A stretch of 64,000 nt of DNA from Triticum aestivum (taxonomy: Eukaryota > Streptophyta > Magnoliopsida > Poales > Poaceae). Positions within the stretch are counted from its first letter, which is position 1, and each line of letters opens with the position of its first letter. Of the stretch, positions 1-10,857 are shown in pieces. Position numbers and translations under genes: made by a program. The stretch lies in NCBI RefSeq assembly GCF_018294505.1, contig NC_057810.1, positions 703,773,622 through 703,837,621 of the forward strand, in the 5' to 3' direction. Below the pieces are notes generated by a model that was not told where the DNA came from, made no database searches, and worked only from the letters and a program-made list of their open reading frames with translations.

Positions 1-540
1 GCGGCGGCCACAGCAGCCATGAGGCGCTCGGCGTTGGCGACCAGTAGGGCTTGGAGTGCGTTCAGGCTCTCATGGACGCCATGTCCCTGCACGACCGGTG
101 CCACGCGGTGCTATCGTGCTTGCGCACGCCCTAGGGCGCGGCGGCCACGAATTGCTCGACGTTGGTGATCTGCATGGCTTGGAGCGTGTTGAAGCGCTCG
201 TGTACGCCTATGGTGCCGTGTCCCGGCGTGCTCTTGAGAAGGTCGGGTTCCGCCGCCGCCCTGTACCTACTCTTCCTCCCCTTTCTCAACTATCTCCTCC
301 GGACTCGCCATGGGTGGGGGTGGGAGAGCAACCAGATGAGGTCCCAGATAAGATGTGTTAGGGCGCGAGGAAGGGGGTCACGCAGACCGGATGGTTTGTT
401 GGCAGGGGATCGTGGGAACCTTGATCGGATCGTGCGTGCGTGGGTTCGTTTCAATGAGTATTTTTATCGCTGGCTCGTCGTGGTCGTGGCGGCTATTTTA
501 GCGCCGTTTTTATTTTATTTTTTTGCGTGAAGGGTGACAG
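1..540 (-). repeat. Degenerate duplicated coding-like block
   Basis: Two diverged units starting near 1 and 137 share the GCGGCGGCCAC start and a similar following 90 bases. Read on the minus strand, both translate to related peptides of the form GxHE(S/R)(F/L)N(A/T)LQA followed by an alanine-rich run, in different frames and with a stop. I read this as a broken fragment of a repetitive protein gene or a transposon-captured exon. The family is not recognised. The plus-strand frames here look like shadows. From 240 to 540 the DNA is GC-rich and then T-rich, with no recognisable gene. Confidence 0.35.
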
Positions 541-763
541 GAGCGGGGGAGGAGGACGGCAGATTGCCCTTTAATAATAGAGATTATATAAGCCAACAGC
601 TAAATAGCTGGCTTCGCCACTGCCGGAAAGTACGCTTATGTATTTGAATACCGTGCGCCGGACGGCCACGTACACATACATCTATGCATATCTAAATACG
701 TGTGTGTACCCAGCTAAAGTAGAGGAGCTTAGAAAGATAATGGGCGCGCGTCATGTAATAAGA
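541..763. other. No recognisable feature
   Basis: AT-rich sequence between the GC-rich block and the Stowaway MITE. No gene, repeat unit or RNA signature is seen. Confidence 0.5.
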
Positions 764-940
764 TACTCCCATCCGTTTTAAAATAGATGACTCAACTTTG
801 TTTTTTTTAAGAAAGACAGTACTTCATAGATTAAGGAACATCAGAATACAATTCGTCCCGGATGCAATCCGGAGCCACACCACGGTAAAAGTAGTTTACA
901 GCTAGCTCACAGCTCCGTGCTAGTTTATGTGCCGCTACAT

Positions 941-3900
941 TCAGTCCACGCTTGACATGTGAGAAAGTAGGGTAAAACTAACAGCCAGAGACTTGATGTC
1001 GGAGACAACGGCGCCCACACTCGAACGATCTTGGACAGGAGACCTGATCTTGTTCACCATAGAGAGGCAATCTGACACTAGACTGATATGCATGAAGCCT
1101 TCAGCTTGGCAGATGTTCAAAGCGTGCCGAATGGCAAGAGCCTCAGCAAGCTCTGGTTCAGTAATACCAGGAAACACTTCGTTGCAAGCAACAAGACAGT
1201 CCCCACTGTGATTTCGAACGACGACACCAATACCCATCCGTCGAGTCGAGGGGAACAAGGCGGCATCAACATTGACAGCAACCGTGCCCGCAAGTGGCGG
1301 AGTCCACCGGAGAGTTGAAGAAGAGGACTCACGCCTAGCAACAGGCCCGGGTTTTATGCAGTGTTGTCTCACCATTTCCACATAAGCTCGAATTTTAGCA
1401 GCAACTCTCCTAGGCTGCAAAAAAATAACATTGTTACGAGCGTCATTCGTCGCTTCCCAGATGTGCCAAAGGGTAATAGCCATAACTGTAGCATGAAGCT
1501 GGGATTCACGGGTGAGGAAATCAAACAGCCATTGACGGGCATTCCGAAGGTCTTTTCTACACAGCCGGAGTCCAAAGCTTTCTTTAACACAGCTCCAGAT
1601 TGAACAAGCAAAAGGGCACATCAGAAAGAGGTGCTCCACACGCTCAGTTCGGTTGCAGAAAATACAACCGTCATCGGCTGGGATGTGGCGATGCACTAGC
1701 TGGTGCCCAGTAGGTAGACAATCATGCGCGACGCGCCACAGAACAATCTTCATTTTGTTTGGGCAAATGACAGCCCAAAGGGCCTTCCAGTTTTTCTCTT
1801 GCAACTGTAGGTTGGAAGCCAGCCCCTGCTCCTTTCCACTTTTAGAGGAGAAGAAAATCTCACTTCGAGCCAGATTATACCCAGATTTGACCGTGAAGAT
1901 GCCGAGTTTATGATGTGGCCAAGATAAAAAATCCTCTCCACCATGTCGGCTGACCGGGACTTGCAAGATTTGGTCAGCAACAGCATCCGAAAAGAAACTC
2001 CGCACGGTCTCCTCATCCCACGCCATCAAGGAGTCCGTCATAAGGAACTGAACTGTAGTAGTAGCAGTTAAAGGGAGTTTGCTGCTGAAAGTTCCAGAGG
2101 GGAAGCCCGGAATCCAGTTGTCTACCATGATCTTGATCCTGGCTCCATTGCCGACACCCCATCGAACCCCTTTCTGAATTAGCTCTCTCACAAACAGAAG
2201 GCTCCGCCATGTGAAAGAGGAAGACCTTGGCTTGGTGGCTTCCCATAACTCACCACCACGGAAATAACGCCCCTTCAACACCCTTGAGCACAGAGATCCA
2301 GGTTCGGTGAGAAGACGCCAACACTGACGAGCTAACATCGCTTGGTTGAACAACACCAAGTCACGGAAGCCCATACCACCGAGGAACTTCGGAGTTGAGA
2401 TCCAATCCCACGAACGCCAATGCATCTTCTTATGGCCGTCTTCAACACCCCACCAGTGGTTGGCGATGCTGGTCTTCATTTGCTCACAAATGGAGACATG
2501 GAGTTGGAAACAACTCATAACATAGGTTGGAATAGCTTGAGCAACGGATTTCAGCAAAATTTCCTTTCCAACACGCGACATTGGTCTATCATTGCAGCCA
2601 ATGATCCTCTTCCAGACCCGGGCAGGCAAGAAATTGAAAGAGTTGGTGGCTGCCCGATCAATCTCAGTGGGCATACCGAGGTATGAGTCATGCAGAATTT
2701 CATTGTCAACCCCAAGGTACCCCTTCACAGTTCCCTTCACACCATCAGGGCAATGCTTCCCAAAGAAAACTGAAGACTTCTTCAAATTGATCTTTTGCCC
2801 AGAAGCATCACAATATTGCCGGAGAGCAGATTTGAGAGCTTCCACACTTCTATTATCACTGCGTGCAATGAAGATGTTGTCATCTACAAAAAGCAAGTGG
2901 GAAATAGGGGGACCTTGCATACCATTTCGGATCCCTTGTAGCTCGCCAAGGCTCTCCCTCTTTTGCAGTAAACTAGACAAACCTTCAGTACACAGTAAGA
3001 ACAGATATTGACTGATGGGGTCTCCTTGACGGATCCCCCGGGATGGCACCACCGCAGAAGTAAGCTCTCCGTTGATCTTCACCGCGTATCTTGCCGAGGT
3101 AACGCAGCGCATCACAGTTTGTATCCAAACAGGAGCAAAACCCAACTTTTGCAGATACCCATGGAGGTATGACCACTCAATGCGATCGTACGCCTTCATC
3201 ATATCCACTCTGAGAGCAAAGAAGGTCCTCTTGGCATGTTGCTTTCGAACCGTATGCAAACATTCATACGCCACTAGAACACTGTCCGTGATCAAGCGGT
3301 CTGGCACAAAAGCACTCTTAGGGATTAAGACAATGATAGAGTCGCATAGTCCTTCAGGTATAGCCTCACCACTCAAGAAAGAGCGAATAGCATCGCAAAT
3401 ATCATGCTGGAGCAGATCCCGGTGAGTTTGATAGAACATAGCCGGTAGACCATCCGGTCCAGGGGCCTTTGTAGGCCCCATCTGAAAGAGAGCCACTCTG
3501 ATCTCCTCATTACTATAAGGTTTGCACAACTCGGCGTTCATGTTATCATCAACCTTCCTTGGGATAGCATCCAAAACACTCTCCATAGAGAAGCAGTCCT
3601 CAGCGGAGAAGAGATTCTCATAAAACTCATGTACCATCTCTTTCATCCCAGCCTGTGAGACACATTTTGACCCGTCCTCCCGCACAAAGGCCTTGATACG
3701 ATTGGTGCGTCGTAGAGCAGAGGCCCGAGCATGGAAGAATTCCGTATTACGATCTCCCGCCCGGAGCCAGTCGATCCGAGACCGTTGGCGAGCCATGATT
3801 TCCTCACGCTCAAACAATTCACATAGCTGACATTCCAGCTCGCGCTCTTCCTTCAGCACAGCCGCATTCACTGGTGACATGCGCAGAGTCTTGAGTCTCC

Positions 3901-4831
3901 TTTCGGCCCTCTGGATAGCACGACGAACACAGCCAAAGGACACCTTGCTCCATTCCTTCAGAGCACCGGACACATATTTCAAACCAGACCATGTCTCCCG
4001 CAGTGAGTGAGCTCCAGTACCTTGAGCCCTCCAAGCGTTCTTCACCACCTCAGTGTAGTCTTCAGCCTGACGCCACATAGCCTCATAGCGGAACCCATGC
4101 TGCACAGGAGGCCGGTCCGCCAACACACGTTGGGAGTCGAGGGAGATGGCCACCGCATAGTGGTCAGAGGTCGTAGTAATAATGTTCTCCACTTGATAAA
4201 ACTCAAATCGTGCAGTAAAATCTCCATTAGCCACGGCGCGATCAAGTCTGACACGCACATTACATTGCGCGTCTTGCCGATTTGTCCAGGTGAATTTCGG
4301 TCCAGAAAAGCCAAGGTCCACCAGCCCGCAGTCATCAAGACAGTTTCGAAAAAGCTCCATCTGAGCATCAGATCGATCACGAGCACCAAAGTGCTCATCA
4401 TGGCAAAGAGCCTCATTGAAGTCACCGCAGCAAATCCATGGGCCCTTCCACTGCCGGGACAGCCTCCGCATCAAACTCCAAAATTCATGACGGAGCTCAC
4501 GCTTAGGTTCCCCATAAACAAAGGTCAGCCGCCAAGGAGCCAGGTCGTCCGATGAGACAATCACATCAATACAGTGTGAGTTGAAACCCTTCAGCGAGAC
4601 TGAATATGGCAAAGACCAAAAAAGAGCCAAGCCTCCACTGAGGCCCTCAGAACTAACAACAAAGGAACTAGAGTAGCCTAACGACCACATAAAATTCTTT
4701 GCTTTACGATCCACCATCTTGGTCTCCGACAAGAAGAGGATCGAGGGTCGGTAAGTCTTCACTAACCAGCGAAGCTCGCCTACTGTCGCGTCCGACCCCA
4801 AGTCGCGGCAGTTCCAGCACATAAGGCTCAT
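941..4831 (-). pseudogene. LINE ORF2: endonuclease-reverse transcriptase-RNase H, damaged
   Basis: This frame of 1296 residues starts MSLMCWNCRDLG. An APE-type endonuclease occupies roughly residues 1-235 (CGDFNE, SDHYAV). The reverse transcriptase follows at about 440-700, with AYDRIEW, GIRQGDPIS and the catalytic FVDD box near residue 650. A zinc-finger-like zf-RVT segment lies near 950-1040 (CIFCNRTERVEHLFLMCPF), and an RNase H domain follows from about 1170 (VNVDAAL, SDCL). Two lesions are visible. Near residue 502 (about position 3325), VLIPK runs directly into SAFVPDRLITD, so the fingers segment of about 40-50 residues normally found between them in plant LINEs is missing in frame. Near 960-972 a frameshift ends the frame just before the last RNase H motif, which continues in another frame to about position 826. 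Alternatives to LINE ORF2 are very unlikely. Confidence 0.93.
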
Positions 4832-4926
4832 TGCGTCTGGCGGGGCTGCTCCGCAGCCGCCGCCTGATCCGCCGATCGAGAGGGTGTGGGTCTTAGTTTC
4901 TTGTTGGTGTCACTGGATTGGTTCTC

Positions 4927-6252
4927 CTAGGTTTCCAGAGTCCCATCAATTGCTTTGGCTGAGACCACCAAAGCAAGGGCATTATCCACACTAGGCAGCT
5001 GCTCATCTGCCCCAGAAGTGGACGGCTGGTCCTTCACCTTCTTTCTTTTCTGCCCACTCATTCCTTTCTTGGATTTTGGACCTGGAAACAACTCCTTTCC
5101 CGAGCCATCAGAACGACCCCTGCCTCGGCCACGATTGGAGCGTTCCCGACCCTGGGTGGACATCCGACCACCTTTGATGGGGGAGGAGACCTCCCCCTCC
5201 TCATCCCCCCTAGTGGTCTTACCAAAGTCCTTGGCTTTACTACCAGACGCAGAAGAACGAGAGCCCCCTGAAGGGACCCTGTGACTAGGAGGTTGGGAAT
5301 CAAAACCAGCCGACGAGGAGGCATTGCCTGACCTTGCTCCGTTTGACTTCCGTAGCTGGTCATCGATAGCACACAGTTTCTTTGCTGCATAAGGCAGCTC
5401 ACCATTAGCATCACGCTCTGCGGGGGTAGGACACAAGATTGAGGAGTGCCCGAGCAACCCACACGAGAAACAGTAGAAAGGAAGTCGCTCATACATCACG
5501 GCATAAGTTTCAGTTGTCTTGAGCTTAGCTGAAGTTACTGTCACATAGCGCACCAAAGGTTCCTGCACGACCACTTCGGCTCTGACCCGCATAAAAGCAC
5601 CCCAGCAGCGCCCACCTGAGTCTGCCTCGACCCGGAGGATAGTTCCGATTGGCTTGGCAAACTCCATGCCCAACTTTGAGTTCATCAGTCTTGGTGGGAG
5701 TGCCATAATCCTGGCCCAAATGGCCAGCCGGTCAAAATTAACCTGCATCGGCTGCACGTCCGCATTGTAATTCTTGAGCAGGACGGCGTGCTTGCCGACC
5801 ACCCATGGTGAGTTTTCCATCACACGCACACGGTCCTCTCTTGTACCGAATTCTGCAACGAACAGATTGTCCCCTGCGGGGTGGAACAGCAGCCCTTTCG
5901 GATTGCCCCAAGCCGGCCTCATCGCCGACGCGATCGTCTGAATGTGAAGAACACCAGGAGAAAGTACCTTCCCCACCAGCGCACAACCGGAGTCAACCAG
6001 ATCGGCGTCGTCTTCATTGTCCAGCATCACAGGTTGTGCCTCGACTGTTGTCAGCCGCAAGCGCTCCAGCAGATCTTCTACAGGTGCACTGGAGCCGGAA
6101 CCACCCGTCTCCCGCACCGGTTTAGAGAGCGCCGCCGCCTTCCCCAAGCTGGAAAGCAGCGGCCCCGACGGGGCACCGCCGCTACACGGGGTCAATCGGG
6201 CGGCCGCCTCACCACTCTTCCCCTTCTCCTCTGTAGCCCCCGCCATGAGCAC
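4927..6252 (-). CDS. LINE ORF1: DUF4283-type RNA-binding protein with zinc knuckle
   Basis: This 441-residue frame lies 95 bp upstream of ORF2 on the same strand. The central part (about 85-230) resembles the DUF4283 domain of plant LINE and retroelement gag-like proteins. It is followed by a CCHC-type zinc knuckle, CFSCGLLGHSSILC, near residue 260. The C-terminus is basic and rich in Gly, Ser, Arg and Lys (NRGRGRGRSDGSGK). In this family ORF1 binds element RNA to form the ribonucleoprotein used for target-primed reverse transcription. The ATG at 6252 is the first in frame. No stop or frameshift is seen, in contrast to ORF2. Confidence 0.88.
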   Translation of the reverse strand: MLMAGATEEKGKSGEAAARLTPCSGGAPSGPLLSSLGKAAALSKPVRETGGSGSSAPVEDLLERLRLTTVEAQPVMLDNEDDADLVDSGCALVGKVLSPGVLHIQTIASAMRPAWGNPKGLLFHPAGDNLFVAEFGTREDRVRVMENSPWVVGKHAVLLKNYNADVQPMQVNFDRLAIWARIMALPPRLMNSKLGMEFAKPIGTILRVEADSGGRCWGAFMRVRAEVVVQEPLVRYVTVTSAKLKTTETYAVMYERLPFYCFSCGLLGHSSILCPTPAERDANGELPYAAKKLCAIDDQLRKSNGARSGNASSSAGFDSQPPSHRVPSGGSRSSASGSKAKDFGKTTRGDEEGEVSSPIKGGRMSTQGRERSNRGRGRGRSDGSGKELFPGPKSKKGMSGQKRKKVKDQPSTSGADEQLPSVDNALALVVSAKAIDGTLET

Positions 6253-6615
6253 GCCGGCAGATCCCAGTCAGCAATGGCCAAGGGTGGGCAGCAATGCAAG
6301 GATTGCCCCAAAATCACCCCGAACCACGACCAGCTAGAAATCTAACCGCCGCACCGAACAACTAAAGAAATAACAGACGGAGGTGAGGGAGCAAAGAAGG
6401 AGATTGCAGACCATGTGCAATCCCAGACGGAGATCACCTCCAGGGGGCGCTAATCGCCGGCGCACAGCGACCCGAGGAGAGCCATCAGATCCATCTGCCG
6501 CCCAAGCACGAGCGCCGGCGGGGATCGAAGATTCGGCCCCAAAATCGCCTCACAGTACTGTAGCGAGGGGATAGGGCGCACTAAGATGGTTGTCAATACA
6601 AACCACGTTGTGGGC
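6253..6615 (-). promoter_or_regulatory. LINE 5' leader
   Basis: About 360 bp of GC-rich DNA between the upstream target duplication and ORF1. Plant LINEs carry an internal promoter in this position. No individual promoter element can be read with confidence. Confidence 0.5.
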
Positions 6616-6672
6616 GATGACTCAACTTTGTTAGTACAAAGTTGATTCATCTATTTTAAAACGGAGGAAGTA

Positions 6673-7559
6673 TGTACAAATACACCTAACCTACGGGTGG
6701 GCAGCTCGCATCAACAGAAACTAAGGAGACGTCCCCGTGGTGGCACGTACAAAAGAGCTACCAGAAGCACTCGAGCGATTTTCCATAGAAATTGGCTCAC
6801 ACGCATAGCAAAACGAGTTGGCTGGATACACACATACACGTAAAATTTTGGTCACATATCACATGAGGGGCAAATAGGTTTTTTCATGTATGATTTAACA
6901 TCATTAAGATTTAAAATGGACAAAAGTATTATAAAGGGCATAAATTTTAGACTCAGAGTTAAATAAGGAATGAAAAGTTTCTCAGTGTTAAATAAGGCAA
7001 TAAATTTTAAGACAGTGTTAAACAAGGAATTCTCTCTTCTTCTTTGTTCTAGATTCTTCCAGACTTCAATTCTTCATGTTTTCCTCTATTAAAAGAATGG
7101 ACATTCATGATTATTCTATTTTTGACCTTGTACAATATGCACATAACACATACATTGCTCAGTTGTTCTAGACTCTTCCATACTTCAATTTTCCCAAGTT
7201 TTTCTTCTTCCAAAAGACTTGACATTGATTTTTTACTTTACTTTTTATGTTCAAAGATAATGCAACATATTCCCAAAGTCCAATTTTCTTTGCAAATGGA
7301 GTACCCAACTGTTCTTATATGTTTCATGTGAGTTTTATGTAGTATATACCACATTCATCAAATATTATGTACTTATAATTTGATTTTGAATGGGATGGGT
7401 GATGCAACTTAAACCTACTTCAAATATATATGTTTGTCTATTATAATGTTGTGTGTCGATATTGGGTCACACTTCACTCCCGCATGCAAGGCACGTGTAA
7501 CTTACTAGTAATAAAAACTAGAGGTGGAAAAATAAAAAAAATAAAAAAAAGGGAAAAAA
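6673..7559. other. AT-rich intergenic DNA
   Basis: No gene is recognised. Short ATTTTAA-rich direct repeats occur at 6885-7030. Near 7470-7500 there is a sequence of the kind common at ends of degenerate grass DNA transposons. No element boundary could be set. Confidence 0.4.
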
Positions 7560-8530
7560 AAACTATGTGCGTGCGCTGTGATGTATGCTGGTTCGTCTAG
7601 AGACGAGCGCTAGGCGAGTGGGAACTTGAGCCCAACCCATTTAACAATCACTAGAGGCGAGCACCCTGTGCGCTTCGCAGCATGCCACGACCACGCTCAT
7701 GGGCGAGGCGAGCCTATGAGGAAATTCCATGGTCGAGAATCGTCATTTCGTGAATGAGCGGAGATGAACTTGGACCTATGGATGTGAATCATTAACGAAC
7801 GTGCTACGAGGAGTAGTGATGTTATCATGGTTTTTGTATGGATTAAATTAATAAAAGATACTGCTAATATATACAACCCGTCAGGCGTTTCCAACACCAA
7901 CGGACTGGTTTTAGGAACCTTCCGTCCTTTTTGTCTTTTGATATTTCTTGTTCTCTTATTGGGTTTTTAGTTTTGTTTCGGCTTCTTGTTTCATGTTTTT
8001 TCTTGTGTCCTTTTTATAGTTTTTTCTTCTCTTTATTTGTTTCAATATTTTGCCAGTTTATTTTTTGTTGTCCTTTTTTCACTCTTTCTTTCTTTTCCAG
8101 TTCATTTTTTATCCATGAATTTATAAGTCCGATTTCAGTGTACGGGTACTTTTTATATTCCCTGATTTTTTTAGTTTTCATGAACATTTTTAAGTGTCAT
8201 CAACAACTTTCTTAAAATGGTACAAACATTATTTATATGGTATGCTTTTTTTAAAAGCGCAAAAATGTCATGAATCATTTTTAAACATATTAATATTTTT
8301 AAATGGTACAATTGTTTTAAAATATCATGATTTATTAAAATAAACTAATGTTTTGCAAATGTCATGAACTTTTTTTTGAATGCATGAAATAGTTTAAGAA
8401 AATTCAAGAACATTTATTTGAAGTACATGAACACTTTTTTAAAAAACTGAATGAACAATTGTATGAAGCAATATAAAATAGTTATCATAATTTACCAATG
8501 AATACAATAATTTTCATGAATCGCTGCGGA
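7560..8530. repeat. AT-rich dispersed repeat, copy 1
   Basis: A head (about 7563-7640, GAGACGAGCGCTAGGCGAG) and a conserved core (7684-7960, with GTCATTTCGTGAATGAGC and ACTGCTAATATATACAACC) are followed by a pyrimidine-rich tract. A tail of short degenerate units built around ATGAACATTTTT comes last. The core and tail recur at 44216-44900, and parts recur at 41840-43145, in the same orientation. There is no coding potential. It is probably a non-autonomous transposon family, but no terminal repeats were found. Confidence 0.6.
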
Positions 8531-8748
8531 TTGTGAGAAAAAAATAGTGTTAAAAAAAGAAAAAGGGTGAAAAATAAGAGTGCATGTTGTGTTGTTTTTG
8601 TGGGGGTAAGTACGTTGTTTTATTGATCAGTGAGGTCCATAGGAATCGCCGCGGATGTAGCCTGCCGGTGCCATCCCCAACGTACCTTGTAAGGGTAGCA
8701 CATCGAAACGAAATATAAACTACAACTTGCAAAACTCATGTAAAGGGA

Positions 8749-8847
8749 TGTAGCCATCGGATGAAGACTGGATGAAAGAGGAGCACGTATGGGAGCACAC
8801 GCAGCTTGCGTGCTCCCCTTCGCCCATTCTTCATCCGACGGCTACCT
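8749..8847. repeat. Hairpin-forming inverted repeat
   Basis: GTAGCCATCGGATGAAGA on the left pairs with TCTTCATCCGACGGCTAC on the right. The pairing extends inward for about 38 bp with few mismatches and includes GGGAGCAC/GTGCTCCC near the tip. It could be a tiny foldback MITE. No clear target duplication is seen. Confidence 0.6.
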
Positions 8848-9976
8848 ATTTTCCCCTCCTCCCGTATCTCTTTTCCAGCCAAAACAAAAGCAGAAAAAGG
8901 TCCCGTATTGCCATCCCCCACCGCAATACTTACGTAAATACTCGGGCATCATTAAAATCTCCAGGGAAAATAGACGAGAGTCTCAATTGTTTGCCGCCAA
9001 AGCACAGAAATAGGGCTCTCCAAAGTCCAAACCTCTCTTATAATCCATACAGGACCATACCAATCTCATTTATAATTGCTTGTCGAGAAGTTGCTCCAAC
9101 GACTGAATAAGCAGGCCATCGTTTTGTCCTGAATTAAAAGTTAATCCAATAATTCCTGATGCTTAATCTGGAAGCCCGTTCATAAAAAGCATCAACTTCT
9201 AGTGCCGCCATCCACCACAAGAGTAGCCTTTCGAGAATCTAGAGTGATATCAACAACCTCCTAGTTGAAGTACAGACTCAACAAGGGAAGCACCAGCCTT
9301 TTCTTTTTCTTCTTGTTCCCAATTCACTACTAAGCAAGTTCTAATCTGGAAGCATTTGGCACCTCCGCAGAATTCAAACTCTGCAAGCCAACAAAAAAAA
9401 AAAACAGGTTCCGAAAGCAATTCTGAAACAGCCGCGTCAAGCGAGCCAAAGTTAAGCTTCATTATAGGGGCAGCCGCTCTGCTCTCCCCTGCTTGACTGT
9501 AGAATGTGTTGAGTTACTGCTTGTACCAAGTACCAAGTGATTGATATCCTAGGGGGAACACATCATCTCATCCATATGATTTGTTGATTGAATTTGAACC
9601 ATTGTAGATGTAGATGGCTGGGTGGAAATCTCAGGAATATTTCTCGCCGAAAAGGCGAAAACGGTAGGATCAAGGTTTACTTGCACAAGAATGACTGGAA
9701 ACTATGACAATGTTCACTGGCTTCAAGAGATGTTACATGTGATATATGAAAGAGATCATAGATAGTGCAAGCAATCGTGCTAATTCATGTAGAGTTTCCA
9801 TGGATCGGAAGATACTGCTGCGGAACTTCTGCAAGTCAGATGACCATGAAGACAGTGGGCCAAAATAATTGATCTTCAGCTACAACTAGCAAAGGAGAAG
9901 AGAAAATTATTGCTCGTGCAGTACCCGTGCCCGTGCTCTCAGTCTTGTAGCTTGATTAGCGAGCGATATCACACCC
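8848..9976. other. No recognisable gene
   Basis: Mixed-composition DNA with an A12 tract near 9396-9407. Small open frames on both strands show no family signature. This stretch precedes the tRNA gene. Confidence 0.4.
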
Positions 9977-10048
9977 GGATCCGTGGCGCAATGGTAGCGC
10001 GTCTGACTCCAGATCAGAAGGTTGCGTGTTCGATTCACGTCGGGTTCA
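9977..10048 (+). tRNA. tRNA-Trp (anticodon CCA)
   Basis: A 72-base cloverleaf. The acceptor stem is GGATCCG with CGGGTTC (two G-U pairs) plus discriminator A at 10048. The anticodon stem is TCTGA/TCAGA (10002-10006 with 10014-10018) around the loop CTCCAGA, placing CCA at 10009-10011. The T arm has a GTTCGATTC-type loop. The internal A and B boxes (TGGCGCAATGG, GGTT..TTCGATTC region) are intact. There is no intron. This looks like a functional nuclear tRNA gene, the only clearly intact host gene in the window. Confidence 0.96.
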
Positions 10049-10074
10049 ATTCCCCCGATCCCTAATCCGGTCTC

Positions 10075-10084
10075 TTTTCTTTTT
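10075..10084 (+). terminator. RNA polymerase III terminator of tRNA-Trp
   Basis: T4 (10075-10078) and T5 (10080-10084) runs lie 27 and 32 bases past the tRNA end. This is the usual Pol III stop signal, and a further T run follows at 10088-10093. Confidence 0.75.
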
Positions 10085-10090
10085 CTATTT

Positions 10091-10184
10091 TTTCCCTATG
10101 ACTTCAAACCATTCGTGAGCAAGATCTAGATTCTTTAATTTTTTCCTATGATTTCAAACAATTCGTGAGCAAGATCTAGATTCA
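10091..10184. repeat. 50-bp tandem duplication
   Basis: The segment containing CCTATGACTTCAAACCATTC and GTGAGCAAGATCTAGATTC is repeated once with a period of 50 bp and only a few differences, just downstream of the tRNA gene. Confidence 0.85.
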
Positions 10185-10857
10185 CTGTCAACGTCTCCAT
10201 GCCATCTGTTGTGAGTTGAATAATTATCTGTGATCACACTCTGAGCCCGTTTTCAACCACAAGACCATGGATGACTGTCCGCATGCGTTCTCCTGACGAA
10301 TGAACATCTGGCTTTCATCACTGAGTTCTTTTTTGTTGTCAGCTGTTCATCGATCGCTGAGCTAGTGATTCATGATCTCCTCCTTTGCTTCACCGAGGTG
10401 GAACTGAAATCGTAGATCCTGCCATCCTCACGAGTCGTGAACACACTGGTCTGCACAACACACAAACACGCACACGAACACAAGTTTTTGTGCCGCGCAC
10501 TTGCTGCGGCTTCTCTTGTATCTTTACTTTTATTCTCGGGAGCAAAGCTCACCATTACAATAGCACATAAGAACCCTCAACGCTCACAGCTCGATCTGAT
10601 CGCGCCATCCCACGACCCGAAGCTGGAGGCTGGGTAACCGACACAGCACAATGGAAAGACAACGCCTCGACGTGAACCCGCACGTCTCAGGCTTACATTA
10701 CATTACATTACACTACATGTGCGACCCGCGGATCACGTCTAACATGGTGACGTGGTAGACCCGATAGATAGAACAAGCAAACATGACATGCACGCTGCTA
10801 CGGAGTACTCCACCACTACGTACGTGCAGCTAGCCTGACGCTAAACATCAGGATTAT
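10185..10857. other. Unassigned region downstream of the lectin relic
   Basis: A minus-strand frame at 10370-10555 shows no family signature and could be shadow or 3' flank of the lectin pseudogene. A TTACA-type pentamer repeat is seen at 10691-10717. Nothing else is supported. Confidence 0.35.

Larger units (their letters stand above)
803..6615 (-). mobile_element. LINE (non-LTR retrotransposon), near full length
   Basis: The element runs on the minus strand. Its 3' end with a short poly(A), seen as a T run at 801-808, is on the left. A perfect 17-bp target duplication, GATGACTCAACTTTGTT, is at 786-802 and 6616-6632. It contains a 5' leader of about 360 bp (6253-6615), ORF1 (4927-6252), a 95-bp spacer, ORF2 (941-4831) and a short 3' part. 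This is the standard two-ORF plant LINE layout. ORF2 is damaged (see its entry), so the copy is probably not autonomous. Confidence 0.93.
764..6672. mobile_element. Short Stowaway MITE split by a LINE
   Basis: The left half (766-802) and right half (6633-6670) form nearly perfect terminal inverted repeats. CTCCCATCCGTTTTAAAATA on the left matches the reverse complement of the right end, which reads CTTCCTCCGTTTTAAAATA. TA dinucleotides flank at 764-765 and 6671-6672, as expected for Stowaway (Tc1/mariner-type) elements. Without the LINE the element is only about 75 bp. The LINE lies in its centre. Confidence 0.85.

Noticed and set aside
993..3425. Several plus-strand open frames opposite the LINE
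   Set aside because: They are antisense shadows of ORF2, with no independent family signature.
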